From: Selaginella moellendorffii
Taxonomy: Eukaryota; Streptophyta; Lycopodiopsida; Selaginellales; Selaginellaceae
Length of the DNA stretch: 62,000 bases
Reading direction: 5' to 3'
NCBI RefSeq assembly: GCF_000143415.4
Contig: NW_003314414.1
Coordinates: forward strand, 91,626 to 153,625
The notes below the pieces were generated by a model. It saw only the letters and a program-made list of their open reading frames with translations. It was not told the DNA's origin and ran no database searches. Positions 24,247 through 35,645 of the stretch are shown here, one piece after another (position 1 is the stretch's first letter; every line of letters begins with the position of its first letter). The position numbers and the translations under genes were made by a program.

Positions 24247-25551
24247 ATGTGGCAAATGCTGCGTGAAGAAAGATGCCATTTCTGGGCAAATGCTGTAAGA
24301 GGCAGATGCCGAGCAGATGTATCTCAGGCTAGCGAAGGGGACGAACGAAAGCTAGCTATAAACATGACGGGATGCAAATAGATTACTAGGCTGGTCCTGC
24401 GAAAATCAAAAACCATAATTGAAAACATTGAAAATGCAAAAAGAAAGGTTTATAATATTTTTGAATTTTAGGCAACCAAAGGAATGTAAGTAGGGCATGT
24501 GTTTGTAAGTTTAAAAATGCCTCAACCACTTAAATTCCCAAGTAAATAAAGCTGTTTCTATTTTTGGTACAGGTAAACTTTATAGCGTGTGGGCTCATGC
24601 AATTTTGAACCCAAAAATGCACCAAAAAATGCTCGACTAGCATTATTCTTTGAATGGCTTGTGGCCTTATGTCGAGCATTATTCTTTGAATGGCGTGTGG
24701 CCTTATATTGCCATAAATGGACGTACACACACAGCGTAATTATTCCTTTACACGGCGAATAATCTTGGCGCGGATCGCTGACATGGCATGGCAAAGTTCG
24801 AATCACTGACATGGCACAGCTGGATCGAGGCAAGGACATGATGTGACAAAGTTCAACCTACGACAGCAAAGTCTAGAAGCTACTCAGTTTGAAATTTGTC
24901 AGAGGAATCATAAGATCTGGTTTGTCAGAGGATTTGATGTGACGTTCAAGCGTGTGTTATTTTTGAATTCTCGAACTCATTCCTAGGTCTATCATTTTTG
25001 TGCGCCGTGTTCTTGGTTCCGCTGAGCGCAGTGAACGCTGCTTGTGTAAGCGGCGTTGTGGGCTGTGGTTTATGCGTCTACGAGCGGTTGCGGCATTGCG
25101 AGCGCCATTGCGAGCGGCAGTTTATGCGAGTGGCAGTTTGTGCGAGCGGCGCTACGAGCAGTTGCGGTGTTGCGAGCGGCGCTACGAGTAGTTGCGGTGT
25201 TGCGAGCGGCACTGTCTTTGGTGTGGCTACCGCTTCCTCTTGATATTCGGCACTTGTGCTTCCTGGTATGTTCACCATGGAATGGCTTAGAACCACATTT
25301 AGAAATGGCATGAGGCCACATGCCATCTTGGGCCCTTGCAATTTCATGGCTAGCGTATTGTCATGTATGTTTTTACTTGCCTGCAGCTGTGTGTATATCA
25401 AGATGGCATGAGGCCTCATGCCAATTTTGTGAATGCAAATGTTCACGTGGGTGTCAATAGCATGTTTGAATAATGGCATGTGGCCTCATGCTATTGAGGT
25501 TGTTTGGTATGTTATGATTTAGGCCATTCTCCAATCATTTTTTGTATGGTG

Positions 25552-25728
25552 NNNNNNNNNNNNNNNNNNNNNNNNNNNNNNNNNNNNNNNNNNNNNNNNN
25601 NNNNNNNNNNNNNNNNNNNNNNNNNNNNNNNNNNNNNNNNNNNNNNNNNNNNNNNNNNNNNNNNNNNNNNNNNNNNNNNNNNNNNNNNNNNNNNNNNNNN
25701 NNNNNNNNNNNNNNNNNNNNNNNNNNNN
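25552..25728. other. Assembly gap (177 N)
   Basis: The two flanks match copy 2 at about 31350 and 29695, which are ~1,655 bases apart. Either the gap size is wrong by about 1.5 kb or copy 1 has a deletion. The missing part would contain the N-terminal half of the transposase. Confidence 0.9.
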
Positions 25729-26377
25729 TAAGGTCTCTGCAAAGTGCGCAGACTGAGCTGAACGGCCAACCCTTGCATAAGGCCCTTGTCGATCGAACCC
25801 CATACAGGGTTCAGCTGGAGGAGGAGCAAAGGCTTGCAGTATCGCGTGGGGCCCCATGCCATCCCAGTGAATATGTTGGCCGTCAGATTGTAGGGTTATC
25901 ACGTGAGGCCTCATGCCATTCCGACGAGGCTGGTCGCCCGGTGAATGCACAGCCTCATCCAAACGAAGCAGAATCTCAAGGAAGTTCTTGCGGCCGATGT
26001 GGCCTTCCACCCCATCTTCTGCTCCAAACAGACAATGCTGGCAGTGAGAACAAAAACATGTACGTCTTCGCGTACTTGGCGATGCTTGTTGCCAAAGGCA
26101 TATTTGAAACGGTTACACTTGGCTTTCTCATGGTTGGGCACACTCATGAAGACGTCGATGCCATGTTCAGTCACCTGGCAGAGTCCCTCCGGCGATCCAA
26201 TGTCCTCACCCTCCCACAACTCTACGATGAATTCCAAAATTGCATCAAAGGCACTGTTGAAGCTGCACTTCTGACAGAGGTTCCAGACTTTAAGGGGTTT
26301 GTAAGAGGCTACATCAGGGACGGATCCGAAACGCTGATTGGCCACTCCAAGCCTCTTCAGTTTCATTTCAGCATCCA
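25729..26377 (+). pseudogene. PAL transposase fragment, copy 1
   Basis: Encodes the central part of the transposase-like protein. It includes the QTDNAGSENKN motif and, ~35 residues on, VGHTHEDVDAMFSHLAESL. It reads LVAKGIF where copy 2 has an in-frame TAA, so this copy keeps the ancestral codon. The homology ends at about 26377 (after FHFS), where LINE-derived sequence begins. The continuing open frame across the junction is a chance chimera. The 5' part is lost in the gap. Confidence 0.75.
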
Positions 26378-26626
26378 CCACTGCCGATATTCTCGCTTGT
26401 TGCCCATCAAAGCGACAGTGGTTCCGTGCCTCCCAAAGTGCCTGCAGTCCTGTTGCCCTCCAAATGGACCAGCGCTCTTGGCCCAACGCCTCCCAGATGG
26501 ACATCCCAACTTCAGCCCCTGTCACGTCCCACCGGACTCGCATGTTCCATCGGTGCCGTCCGTAGCAGCGAATACGCCTCCAAGCTGGACCAATGGCTGG
26601 GCCTCTAGCTCCCTCAAACCAGTGAT
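26378..26626 (-). pseudogene. LINE ORF2 C-terminal fragment
   Basis: The minus strand encodes a short open stretch with the signature ALWEARNHCRFDG, which resembles the (L/I)WxxRN block following the zinc-binding region of plant LINE ORF2 (compare VWKARCNRIFND in LINE-1). It is wedged between truncated copy 1 and the terminal repeat of copy 2, and is probably the original insertion target of copy 2. Confidence 0.6.
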
Positions 26627-26648
26627 GCTCTATTTCGTTAAAGTGGGA
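26627..26648. repeat. Left terminal inverted repeat of PAL copy 2
   Basis: Same 22 bases as the end at 16597 (GCTCTATTTCG, TTAAAGTGGGA), but the adjoining sequence differs (TTTATTTAG), so the two ends of the element share only the outer repeat. Confidence 0.78.
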
Positions 26649-27284
26649 TTTATTTAGTAAAATGGGACTAGGTACAAATTTTCAAGTATTTGAAAATGAC
26701 GTGAAATTATATGTTTTTTGTCCAGGGGCTAGACATATCTGGGGCATGGTGACTAGCGCGGTGACCTTATGTCCAGACTGAGTCCATCTAGTTGTATAAT
26801 AAATCTCATTGTCAAGGTGAACAAGCCGAATCTGAAGCTAAAGAAGAGCGATGGCATGCGCGCACACACTATTTGTTTGTTCATTGAGCGTGTGGTGAGC
26901 TTTCCAAGATGAACATCATTCCTATTAGCCAGACATATAACTTAATGGTGAGAACATTTAGATATTATTCAATGTTATCTTTTTCTAACGAATCTAATTG
27001 TGAAGGTGTAGCAAGAGGCATTGCTAGTCTGGAGAAGTCATTTAACTCATTTGACCCTTAGTGTATTTTCATGAAACTAAATAACATTCATATTATTAAG
27101 GAATTTCTCTAGTACCTTTTTTTTACGACATAGAGGCTTGCATTTCTTTCAAAGGTGATTTAGTAAAAGGCCTGAGGGCACATGCCATTCTATTTCTTAG
27201 ACCGGTATTAAGATATACTAGTGCAAAGGGAAAAAGGTATTTGGTGATCAAGTAAATGGCATGAGGGCACACGCCATTATAAGC
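26649..27284. other. PAL copy 2 left subterminal region
   Basis: No gene recognised. It contains PAL palindrome variants (26851 onward, 27178-27194, 27257-27280). On the plus strand near 26815 it has the module AAGGTGAACAAGCCGAATCT, which also occurs on the minus strand near 28075 and 28210. Confidence 0.5.
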
Positions 27285-27558
27285 CTAAGCGCTAGTGGAC
27301 ACCTCCTTTTTGGTACTCTCAGCGGTACTATCATCCTTCTCCGGGTCAGTTGTTTTGCTTTGGATTGTTGTCTCTGACGTTACTGGGGCGTTCTCGATAG
27401 TTGTTAATGTTGCCGTTTGTTCAGAAAAATGATCACCTGGAGTATAGTACGGGGAGTTTGGAAGACTTATATATTCTACATCTTCACCTATCTCCTTCTC
27501 CATCTCCTTTTCTGCCTCACTTACAGATTTTGTGCTTGCCATGAGAACGCTCTTCACC
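27285..27558 (-). CDS. Possible terminal exon of PAL transposase, or small acidic protein
   Basis: The minus strand has a splice-acceptor-like TTTTAG before 27558, then an open frame ending in TAA/TAG context at 27285. It contains MASTKSVSEAEKEMEK, is rich in Glu, Thr and Ser, and has no recognised domain. It could be the last exon of the transposase gene ending at 28254, or an independent ~85-residue protein starting at its internal ATG. Copy 1 lacks this region, so no comparison is possible. Confidence 0.35.
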
Positions 27559-28253
27559 CTAAAATATGGAGTTCGTTGTGTTATAAAAGGAAACCAACAC
27601 ACTCGCTGCAAGGGAATGATGGTACATAAAGCACGTAAGCCCACAATATGGGTTTATATGCCATTAATATGGGCCACACGCCATATTATTAGATTTATGC
27701 ACGTGTGATTGGTAAATGCATATGTCACATCATCTTTGTTTTACCTCACACACTATATCAGGCCTAATGAACCATATCACATGTGCGCACATGCTATATA
27801 TATGGAGAAGTATTATGCAAGGATAGAAATTCAATGCATGATTGTGGAGAGCAATGGCATGAAGCCACATGCTAAATAACATTTTAGAGAAAGAATTAAA
27901 ATAAAAACATGCAAACAGTACTAAGTGGACCAAGACTTAGAAGTGCACAATTGAATGAGGTATTTCTAATAAATATTTCACTCACCTCATATAGGAATGG
28001 TTACCACTCTCAAATGGTGTATCGCCTCATGCCATCACCTCGCAATTTGTTATAACAATCCGATGAATTCATATTCGGCTTGTTCACCTTGAACTTTAAG
28101 TAAGATTTGCTAGAACAACTAAGAATTTATACTTGTTATTTGTATCATCTCACCTAGGAATGGCGTAAGGCCACATGCCATCACGCCTCCTCTGATTCAG
28201 ATTCGGATTGTTCACCTTGAAATAAAATACATTAGAAACTTAGTAAAGGAATA
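27559..28253. other. PAL copy 2: intron-like, palindrome-rich stretch
   Basis: A+T-rich, with several PAL palindrome variants (27655-27690, 27854-27875, 28020-28042, 28158-28179). Two minus-strand segments resemble a duplicated small exon beginning GTGAACAA(G/T)CCGAAT after a CAAG acceptor (near 28215 and 28080). The splicing pattern cannot be settled from sequence alone. Confidence 0.4.
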
Positions 28254-31200
28254 TTAATGAATCTCACCTTGAACCCGGGTTATGAATGCTCTTGCTGCAT
28301 CTCTTGCATGGTCTGGCAAGGTGATGGTGGCACTCTGCTTCCGCATCCAACCATGCACAACATTATCCACCGATATGCTCATGCTGGGATCCCTTGGATT
28401 CAGCACCCATCTCTTTTCTAGGCAATCCTTTGTATATCCGGAACTTGGCTTGAACCACTCCACAGTTACATTGAAGGAGTTAGTTTCCGTGTCCTCCTCT
28501 GCATCAGTGATGCAGCGCCCCACCCATATCATTTGTTTTTTATTACTGGGTCTGACAAGCACGACCATTCCTTTGCAGACCTGTACTGAATTGAATGCTG
28601 AATCCGGCTTCTTGTTCCTCAGCCCACAATAGTGATCCTCAACATCGTTATCTGTCACTGCATTTCCAGAGGACATTGTTCCGCTACTATCTGGTGCTCT
28701 GGGTTCTAGCCAAAAGGACTCTTCCAATTCTTCATATACAACCGGCCCATTTTGGATAGCAGATATAATCTTCTCCCAGTATTCGAGCAAAAGCTTGCAC
28801 CTCTGAAAATAGGATTCTCCACCAAACACCAACCCCCTCTTCCAGAAGGCAATATGCTGTCTAATCCCGGCCACTATACTTTCCTGGTCTTTGAGTCCAT
28901 CCGGGTGCATCGGCCGTGGGGAACCCTGAGGAATCATAGGTTCCCCAGTTATGGGATCTCTCTTGAAGAGTTCAATGCCGTCCACTGGCAGCCACACTGT
29001 GTCCCATTCTCTCATCTTGTACCTCATCACTGGAGCACCGTCACACATGCTGAAATGAAACTGAAGAGGCTTGGAGTGGCCAATCAGCGTTTCGGATCCG
29101 TCCCTGATGTAGCCTCTTACAAACCCCTTAAAGTCTGGAACCTCTGTCACAAGTGCAGCTTCAACAGTGCCTTTGATGCAATTTTGGAATTCATCGTAGA
29201 GTTGTGGGAGGGTGAGGACATTGGATCGCCGGAGGGACTCTGCCAGGTGACTGAACATGGCATCGACGTCTTCATGAGTGTGCCCAACCATGAGAAAGCC
29301 AAGTGTAACCGTTTCAAATATGCTTTAGGCAACAAGCATCGCCAAGTACGCAAAGACGTACATGTTTTTGTTCTCACTGCCAGCATTGTCTGTTTGGAGC
29401 AGAAGATGGGGTGGAAGGCCACATCGGCCGCAAGAACTTCCTTGAGATTCTGCTTCGTTTGGATGAGGCTGTGCATTCACCGAGCGACCAGCCTCGTCGG
29501 AATGGCATGAGGCCTCACGTGATAACCCTACAATCTGACGGCCAACATATTCACTGGGATGGCATGGGGCCCCACGCGATACTGCAAGCCTTTGCTCCTC
29601 CTCCAGCTGAACCCTGTATGGGGTTCGATCGACAAGGGCCTTATGCAAGGGTTGGCCGTTCAGCTCAGTCTGCGCACTTTGCAGAGACCTTAAGTGTTTT
29701 GCTAGGGACGCAATCATCATGTTTGCACCCCTGCCACCCCATAGAGTTACAAAGAAGTTCCCATAGTTCTGGGCACCATGCCCATGAGCGATTATGCCAA
29801 ACAGAGACACAGCCAGCTACATGGATGAAGAGATTGCCTTGGGGGCAGGATTGAGTCGAGGTAAGCACGTCTTTTTCTGGTCCATTTTGTCGTGGATGAT
29901 GCAGAGGTAAGAGTCAGGTCTCTCCATGGAGAGAATCCTGTTATGATAATATGCAGTCCTGCAGCTTCTCTGCTCAATGTTGTGGTCGAGCCGCCTTCTA
30001 ACCAACGTCTCTCGCTCTTGAGCGCTGCAAGAATTCTTCGACAAAGCCATTTTGATAGCAGTGCACTCGTCACACTTTGAAAAGCTGGAGTACTTTCCTA
30101 TACTCACATCCCTGAACCTGTTGCTCCACAATCTACTAAATCTAGATTGGCTCAGCTTCCTGTAGCCATTACTCTGGAGTTCCCGATTCACATCTTCCAA
30201 TATGGCCCCCTTGGTATACATGGAAGGGAGAACTCGTTGGGTGTCTCGTGTTCCATCTTCCAAGAGGCGGGTTTTATGTGGTTGCTGCTCGCTACATGTC
30301 TCAACAAACCTCTTGAAGATTGCCTCTCCATATACAACATGACCCCTGGTTTTGTGCGTACTGTCGTTCCCATGGACTGCCTGTTGAACCCTTTGTTCCT
30401 CGAACTCAGTTTTGATTCTGTAGAATGTGTTTCGAGGGACTCCATAAATGATTCTCCATGCCTTCATGCAGACCAAACCCCTCTGGAAGACCATGCCCCC
30501 CACCTGATGTTCTGAAGCATCAACAGATGACCGTAATGCCTCATACACAAAATTGCGAGCTGCCTTCCAGGACAATGTCTTGTATCTTGCTCTCTCCTCT
30601 TCAATAGCATCCCAATCAGCATGTTGACAGCACCTCCTCTTGCAACAAGCAACTGTCGAGACCATTCGAACCTCCATCGCCATTTTCTGCCTTTTCGGTT
30701 CGTTGCTCAGATCCCTTTGGCTGCGCTTTAGGAAGGTGTACTTTCTTTTCCCATGAAGAGATGTTCTGTCATCAGTTGTAGTGGTGTTTGATTGTGAATC
30801 CTTCACATTCTCAAACACTAAGTGCCTCAATTTCCACCGCACAATGCTTCCAATAGTCAGACTGTTTTCTTCTGTGTCAACAACCTCTAAAATCGCAACT
30901 CCAATATCATCCCAGCCCAATTCTTGATTAGCAACCGCATCTCTTGGATCGACAACTGTGGCTAAGCCCTCAGCTACCACCTCCCCCTCGGGGTTGTTTA
31001 GAAACACTTTTGCCTGAATCTATGTAGCACGGTTCTTAAGATCCACGGAGGGAACATGCATCGCACTTGCGCTGTCCCCAACATCTGCTTTCTTCTGAAG
31101 ATTTTTCAAGGCAACAACAACATTTACCCCGACGACCATCTCTCCTCGTTCAATAGCGACCACATTCCCATCGAAGACAGTCTCTACTGATACAGCAGCA

Positions 31201-31323
31201 TTGCCTTCCCCAAGCCTTTCACAGTGTATAACAAAGTTCCGATCCATAGACACAAGGGTCCCTTTTGCAACTCTCTTCCCACCATTCAAAATGTAAACCT
31301 TTTCCCCAACCCTGAAGGCTATT
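28254..31323 (-). pseudogene. PAL transposase-like gene (DUF7869-type), three in-frame stops
   Basis: One continuous minus-strand frame of ~1,020 codons after a probable acceptor (CTTTCAG at 31324-31330), interrupted only by TAG 31020, TAG 29817 and TAA 29325 and by no frameshift. In order: an N-terminal FRVGEKVYIL...VAKGTLVSMD block like the accessory domain of plant En/Spm-type proteins; a Cys-rich CCKRRCCQH cluster near 30640; a KCDECTAIK motif; IIHDKMDQKKT (29873-29897); IIAHGHG; QTDNAGSENKN (29364-29397); and GHTHEDVDAMF (29258-29292). This order matches a widespread eukaryotic family that I know only as DUF7869-like. The D...D...D/E spacing suggests an RNase-H-fold DDE recombinase, so it is the best candidate for the mobilising enzyme. 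Copy 1 reads AAA in place of the TAA. The first exon is unresolved. Confidence 0.7.
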
Positions 31324-31616
31324 CTGAAAGTGCAGAAAAGAAGTTAAGACCATACAAAAAATGATTGGAGAATGGCCTAAATCATAACATACCAGACAAC
31401 CCTCATAGCATGAGGCCTCATGCCATCTTGATATACACACAGCTGCAGGCAAGTAAAAACATACATGACAATACGCTAGCCATGAAATTGCAAGGGCCCA
31501 AGATGGCATGTGGCCTCATGCCATTTCTAAATGTGGTTCTAAGCCATTCCATGGTGAACATACCAGGAAGCACAAGTGCCGAATATCAAGAGGAAGCGGT
31601 AGCCACACCAAAGACA

Positions 31617-31760
31617 GTGCCGCTCGCAACACTGCAACTACTCGTAGCGCCGCTCGCAACACCGCAACTGCTCGTAGTGCCGCTCGCACAAACTGCCACT
31701 CGCATAAACTGCCGCTCGCAATGGCGCTCGCAATGCCGCAACCGCTCGTAGACGCATAAA
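31617..31760. repeat. ~30-bp GC-rich minisatellite in PAL spacer
   Basis: Imperfect tandem units built on GCCGCTCGCAACACTGCAAC followed by T(A/G)CTCGTA, decaying to shorter CTCGCA-containing units. Mirrored in copy 1 at 25080-25213. Confidence 0.7.
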
Positions 31761-32546
31761 CCACAGCCCACAACGCCGCTTACACAAGCAGCGCTCACTG
31801 CGCTCAGCGGAACCAAGAACACGGCGCACAAAAATGATAGACCTAGGAATGAGTTCGAGAATTCAAAAATAACACACGCTTGAACGTCACATCAAATCCT
31901 CTGACAAACCAGATCTTATGATTCCTCTGACAAATTTCAAACTGAGTAGCTTCTAGACTTTGCTGTCGGAGGTTGAACTTTGTCACATCATGTCCTTGCC
32001 TCGATCCAGCTGTGCCATGTCAGTGATTCGAACTTTGCCATGCCATGTCAGCGATCCGCGCCAAGATTATTCGCCGTGTAAAGGAATAATTACGCTGTGT
32101 GTGTATGTCCATTTATGGCAATATAAGGCCACACGCCATTCAAAGAATAATGCTAGTCGAGCATTTTTTGGTGCATTTTTGGGTTCAAAATTGCATGAGC
32201 CCACACGCTATAAAGTTTACCTGTACCAAAAATAGAAACAGCTTTATTTACTTGGGAATTTAAGTGGTTGAGGCATTTTTAAACTTACAAACACATGCCC
32301 TACTTACATTCCTTTGGTTGCCTAAAATTCAAAAATATTATAAACCTTTCCTTTTGCATTTTCAATGTTTTCAATTATGGTTTTTGATTTTCGTAGGACC
32401 AGCCTAGTAATCTATTTGCATCCCGTCATGTTTATAGCTAGCTTTCATTTGTCCCCTTCGCTAGCCTGAGATACATCTGCTCGGCATTTGCCTCTTACAG
32501 CATTTGCCCAGAAAGGGCATCTTTCTTCACGCAGCATTTGCCACAT

Positions 32547-32573
32547 GTTTAGGGTTTAGGGTTTAGGGTTTAG
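32547..32573. repeat. Interstitial telomere-type repeat (TTTAGGG)n, copy 2
   Basis: Three full TTTAGGG units plus a partial one. One unit shorter than the mirror array at 24213-24246. Confidence 0.85.
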
Positions 32574-33534
32574 CAATTCAGTAGCTTGATAAACATGCAA
32601 ATACAGAACTTGATGCAAAATCCTTTGATATGTCACAATGCCCCTAGGACCATAAACACATTTCAATAGAGAGGGTCCTTTCATTTCATAACTCCTTACG
32701 TAGATCTTGGTGAAACCAGAGTTAGTGAAGTTAGTTTCTTGTGATCCCGCATCTGATTGTGATGTCCCTTTGCAGTTTCGATGGAAAGGTCAATGCACAC
32801 CAAACTGTAAAATCTTGGAGCAAAATAACGGTCGGATCTATGGCAAATGCCCCTGAAACATTGTAAGGCTCGTGTGGTCTCATGTGGTGTCCGATCGAGA
32901 TGCTTCTTTGCAGGGTCATCAAGAAAGACATTGTATACCATTCTGTAAAATCTAGTTGTGATCTAATGGTTGGATCTCCAGAAAACTCAAAAAAATCTCG
33001 TGCGTGTCAGAATATTCTAGGAATATACTCCTATGTGCCCCTGAAAATGGCATGCGGCCCCACGCCATTCAAGAGATAATGCCAGATGACGCCGAGAATT
33101 TTTTGGTGCATTTTTTGGGTTCAAAATTGCATGAGCCCACACGCTATAAAGTTTATCTTTGCCAAATAGAGAAAAGTTTATCTGTGTCATGTGAGGTAGT
33201 TACAGTCCTTTGTGCTCGGCATCTGCCTCTTGCAGCATTTGCACTGAAAGGGAATTTTTCTCCATTCAGCATTTGGCCCTGAAAATGGCATGCGCCCACA
33301 CGCCATTCAAGGAATAACGCCACAGGACGCCTGGATTTTTGGGTTTAAAATGTTTAGGGTTTTTTGGGTTTTTTCAAAATATTTTGGGTCCAACGTTTTT
33401 TGGGTTTCTTTGGTTCAAAATTGCATGAGCCCACACGCTATAATATTGATTTGAGAGAAAAATAGAAACAGATAGAATTTCTTTATTTAGCTGAACATCT
33501 GCCATTTTTGGAAATACAAGATGCTTTGGAATAT

Positions 33535-33556
33535 CCAATCATGCATGGTATAAATA
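33535..33556 (+). promoter_or_regulatory. CCAAT and TATA boxes of PAL ParB/NIF gene, copy 2
   Basis: CCAATC at about 33535-33540 and TATAAATA at 33549-33556, upstream of a ~600-base GC-rich leader. The spacing fits a canonical RNA polymerase II promoter with a long 5' UTR whose last three bases of coding sequence are the ATG at 34169. Confidence 0.55.
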
Positions 33557-34168
33557 TAGCGAGGGTATTAAATGATATCCCAATCATGATCTTTCTTTTG
33601 GATTTCGCGTGCATGCAGTCCGAGGAATGATGACGTTGCGGATTTCTTTTGGATTTTGCGTGCTTGCATGCGCGCGGCAATCCAGAAATTAATGGTGGCG
33701 CCCAAGTCCGAGGAATGATGACGTGGCGGGATTACCAACCGTTGTGACATTTTGCGCGTGTGAGGTTAGGTTTTGCATTTTGCTTTATACTCGCGCTCGC
33801 ACACTCGCGCTCGCGCTCGCATCACACTCGCGCTCCCGCTCGCATCGCGCTCCCACTCGCGATCACGCTCACTTCTCTACAGGTTTCTCGTGTGCATCGG
33901 CGTCCACTCGCGCTTGCATCACACTCGCGCTCACATCGCGCTCGTGTGCATCGGCGTCCACTTCAAGACACACCCAGTTTGTAACTTCGCCGCCAACTCT
34001 GCCACCCACTCCACCACCCACACGCAGCCCACTTGGCGTCTCGGGAGATTTCAGCACCACTCTCCAACTGTAAGTGGCAGAGTAGCCTTGCTGCTACGAT
34101 CCGCTGCACACACAGTGCACATTCGCCAGCGAGTCCGGCCTCGATTGTCACGGCCTCCATTCGGCTTC
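33557..34168 (+). other. 5' leader of PAL ParB/NIF gene with CTCGC repeats
   Basis: GC-rich leader with many alternating CTCGCGCTCGC-like units (33785-33960). I see no in-frame ATG before 34169. It is open in several frames because of the simple repeats and is not regarded as coding. Confidence 0.5.
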
Positions 34169-34171
34169 AAA

Positions 34172-34412
34172 TGGTAAGTCTTTTAGACGAAGTAGAAAAT
34201 GGCATGAGGCCACATGCCATTCAGTAGCAACATTGGCATGCACCGATTGGGCTCTCGAGTGCAGTCCGGTTACAGATGGCGTGTAGCCTCACGCCATCTT
34301 AGGATGCAGCCTCAAGACATCTGATGCAGTGGTGAATGGCGTGTGGCCTCACGTTATTTCCAGCTGCTAGCTTTTCATCTGTCAGCTCTAATTGTTGTGC
34401 ATTTCTGAACAG
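34172..34412 (+). other. Intron 1 with three PAL palindromes
   Basis: GTAAGT donor directly after the ATG, and a CTGAACAG acceptor. Palindromes lie at 34199-34220, 34276-34297 and 34336-34357. Other acceptors (34264, 34275) are possible, but joining to 34413 gives ATG-GCG-AGG in frame with the long exon 2. Confidence 0.6.
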
Positions 34413-35591
34413 GCGAGGAATTGCGTTCTTCTTCCAGCCACTGTCAATGTGGATGCAGAGAAGGGGGAGGAGCTCACCAGTTGGACTTTCGGGATGGAAG
34501 GCGAGGATCTGATGCTGTACAACACAGATGGTGGGAGAAAAGAATGCATGGGGATCCTCATCCAAGTGACAGACACTCCATGCAGTTCCATGCAAGAATA
34601 TGGACTGGCACTTGTGGTAGAGACAGCGTCCGCCTTCAAGATCCACCTTGCACATCCTAGCGGCTTCCCGGAGGGGGGCAGCGGCTATGAGGAATTCCTA
34701 GAGGGAGCTAGGGAGAGGTTGTCCAGGAGGCCCACAATTTCAAAGACGCTGCGGGTCTATGAAGATCACATGGAATCCACGGACCTCACCTACGGCGATG
34801 TTCAAAAACTATATTCCAACATTGAGCCGTTGAGAGTGCCTCCAGTTCGCGAAGCGAAGGGGAAGGGGGTCGATCTGGAAACTACCCCGAAGCTGAAAAG
34901 GGTGGTCAAGCTCAAGCCGACGTCCGACTCTGCTGCTCCAAAAAAGAAGCTACTCGGTGATGCCATTGCCTCGGGTTCGAACACTACACCCACCAAAAAG
35001 AAGAGCCGCAAAGAGCAGAAAGAGCAAGAAGAGGCAGCAAAAATCGTCGCAGATAATAGTACTTGTTACTATTCCAACAAAGTATATACAATCGACGTGA
35101 GCCGTATCGAGATCCAAAGCAAATACAACCACAGGCTAGTATCTGATGAGTGGGTGGAGAAACTGAAGCAGAAGATGCTGGCAAGTCCAGTAACACCCGA
35201 CATCACAAACGTGATCCCCTACTACCGAACAATGAAGGGCGAGACGAGGTTTCCAGACTTGATCAATAGGAAGGTGTTGGACGATCAGAACATCCGGTTC
35301 TATGCCGTCTCCGGGCAGCATTCTAGCTTGGCGATGCAACAGATAGTTGTGGATATTATGGTGGGCGAGGAGGTGAAGAAAGTCTTCAAGACAAGAGTTG
35401 TCCGCCTGATAAAAGGCAACTCGCCCCTCCGATCTATCATATACATCTCCCACACGCAGAATGTCAAGCAAGAAACGTGCTACAAATCGGGTCTGCACGA
35501 GACATTGGCACGAACACGGAAGCTCTGGGTTCAACTGAAGAAGCCACAAAAACCAGGACAAGCACGTGCACTAGCAACTAGCGCCTGGCAG

Positions 35592-35645
35592 GTAAGCCTC
35601 GTTGCATGTGGCATAGCATGTGGCCTCACGCCATTTCCATTGCAG
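35592..35645 (+). other. 54-bp intron 2 with PAL palindrome
   Basis: GTAAGCC...TTGCAG with a palindrome copy at 35613-35634. It can be read through without a stop, so it may be retained. Confidence 0.65.

Larger units (their letters stand above)
22616..25551. other. PAL copy 1 spacer between divergent genes
   Basis: Mirror of 31350-34168. Contents: the GC-rich 5' leader of the ParB/NIF gene with repeated CTCGC/GCGAG units (22800-23000); a TATA box in minus orientation (TATTTATA, 23230-23237); four (CCCTAAA) units at 24213-24246; a ~30-bp minisatellite (25080-25213); and many PAL palindromes, for example at 22568-22589, 23479-23500, 23718-23739, 25303-25324, 25402-25423 and 25473-25494 (approximate to a base or two). 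No gene seen. Confidence 0.6.
16597..26377 (-). mobile_element. PAL element copy 1 (inverted, truncated)
   Basis: Begins with the terminal repeat at 16597 and is the mirror image of copy 2 from 40215 down to about 29053. It holds the full multi-exon ParB/NIF gene (17026-22615), the spacer with promoter, minisatellite and telomere-type repeats, an assembly gap, and the middle of the transposase gene (25729-26377). It then stops abruptly at a LINE fragment. Compared with copy 2 it lacks the transposase C-terminus and the second terminal repeat. It differs from copy 2 by scattered substitutions and small indels, including one extra palindrome-bearing duplication near 24650-24720 and ~70 extra bases near 25430-25500. 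Confidence 0.8.
31324..33534. other. PAL copy 2 spacer between divergent genes
   Basis: No gene seen. Holds the transposase promoter region and PAL palindromes at 31405-31426, 31503-31524, 33047-33068 and 33285-33306. Three repeats of TTGCATGAGCCCACACGCTA occur (32192, 33126, 33421), as do a minisatellite (31617-31760) and TTTAGGG repeats (32547-32573). A GTATGT donor-like site at about 31393 may end a non-coding first exon of the transposase. Confidence 0.55.

Noticed and set aside
25729-26626. A continuous plus-strand gene joining the transposase fragment to downstream sequence
   Set aside because: The second half is antisense to a LINE ORF2 fragment, and the homology to the intact transposase stops at 26377. 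The open frame is a chance fusion.
33773-34177. Arg/Ser/His-rich frames in the GC-rich leader before the ParB/NIF gene
   Set aside because: They arise from CTCGC simple repeats, are open in several frames at once and lack an ATG.
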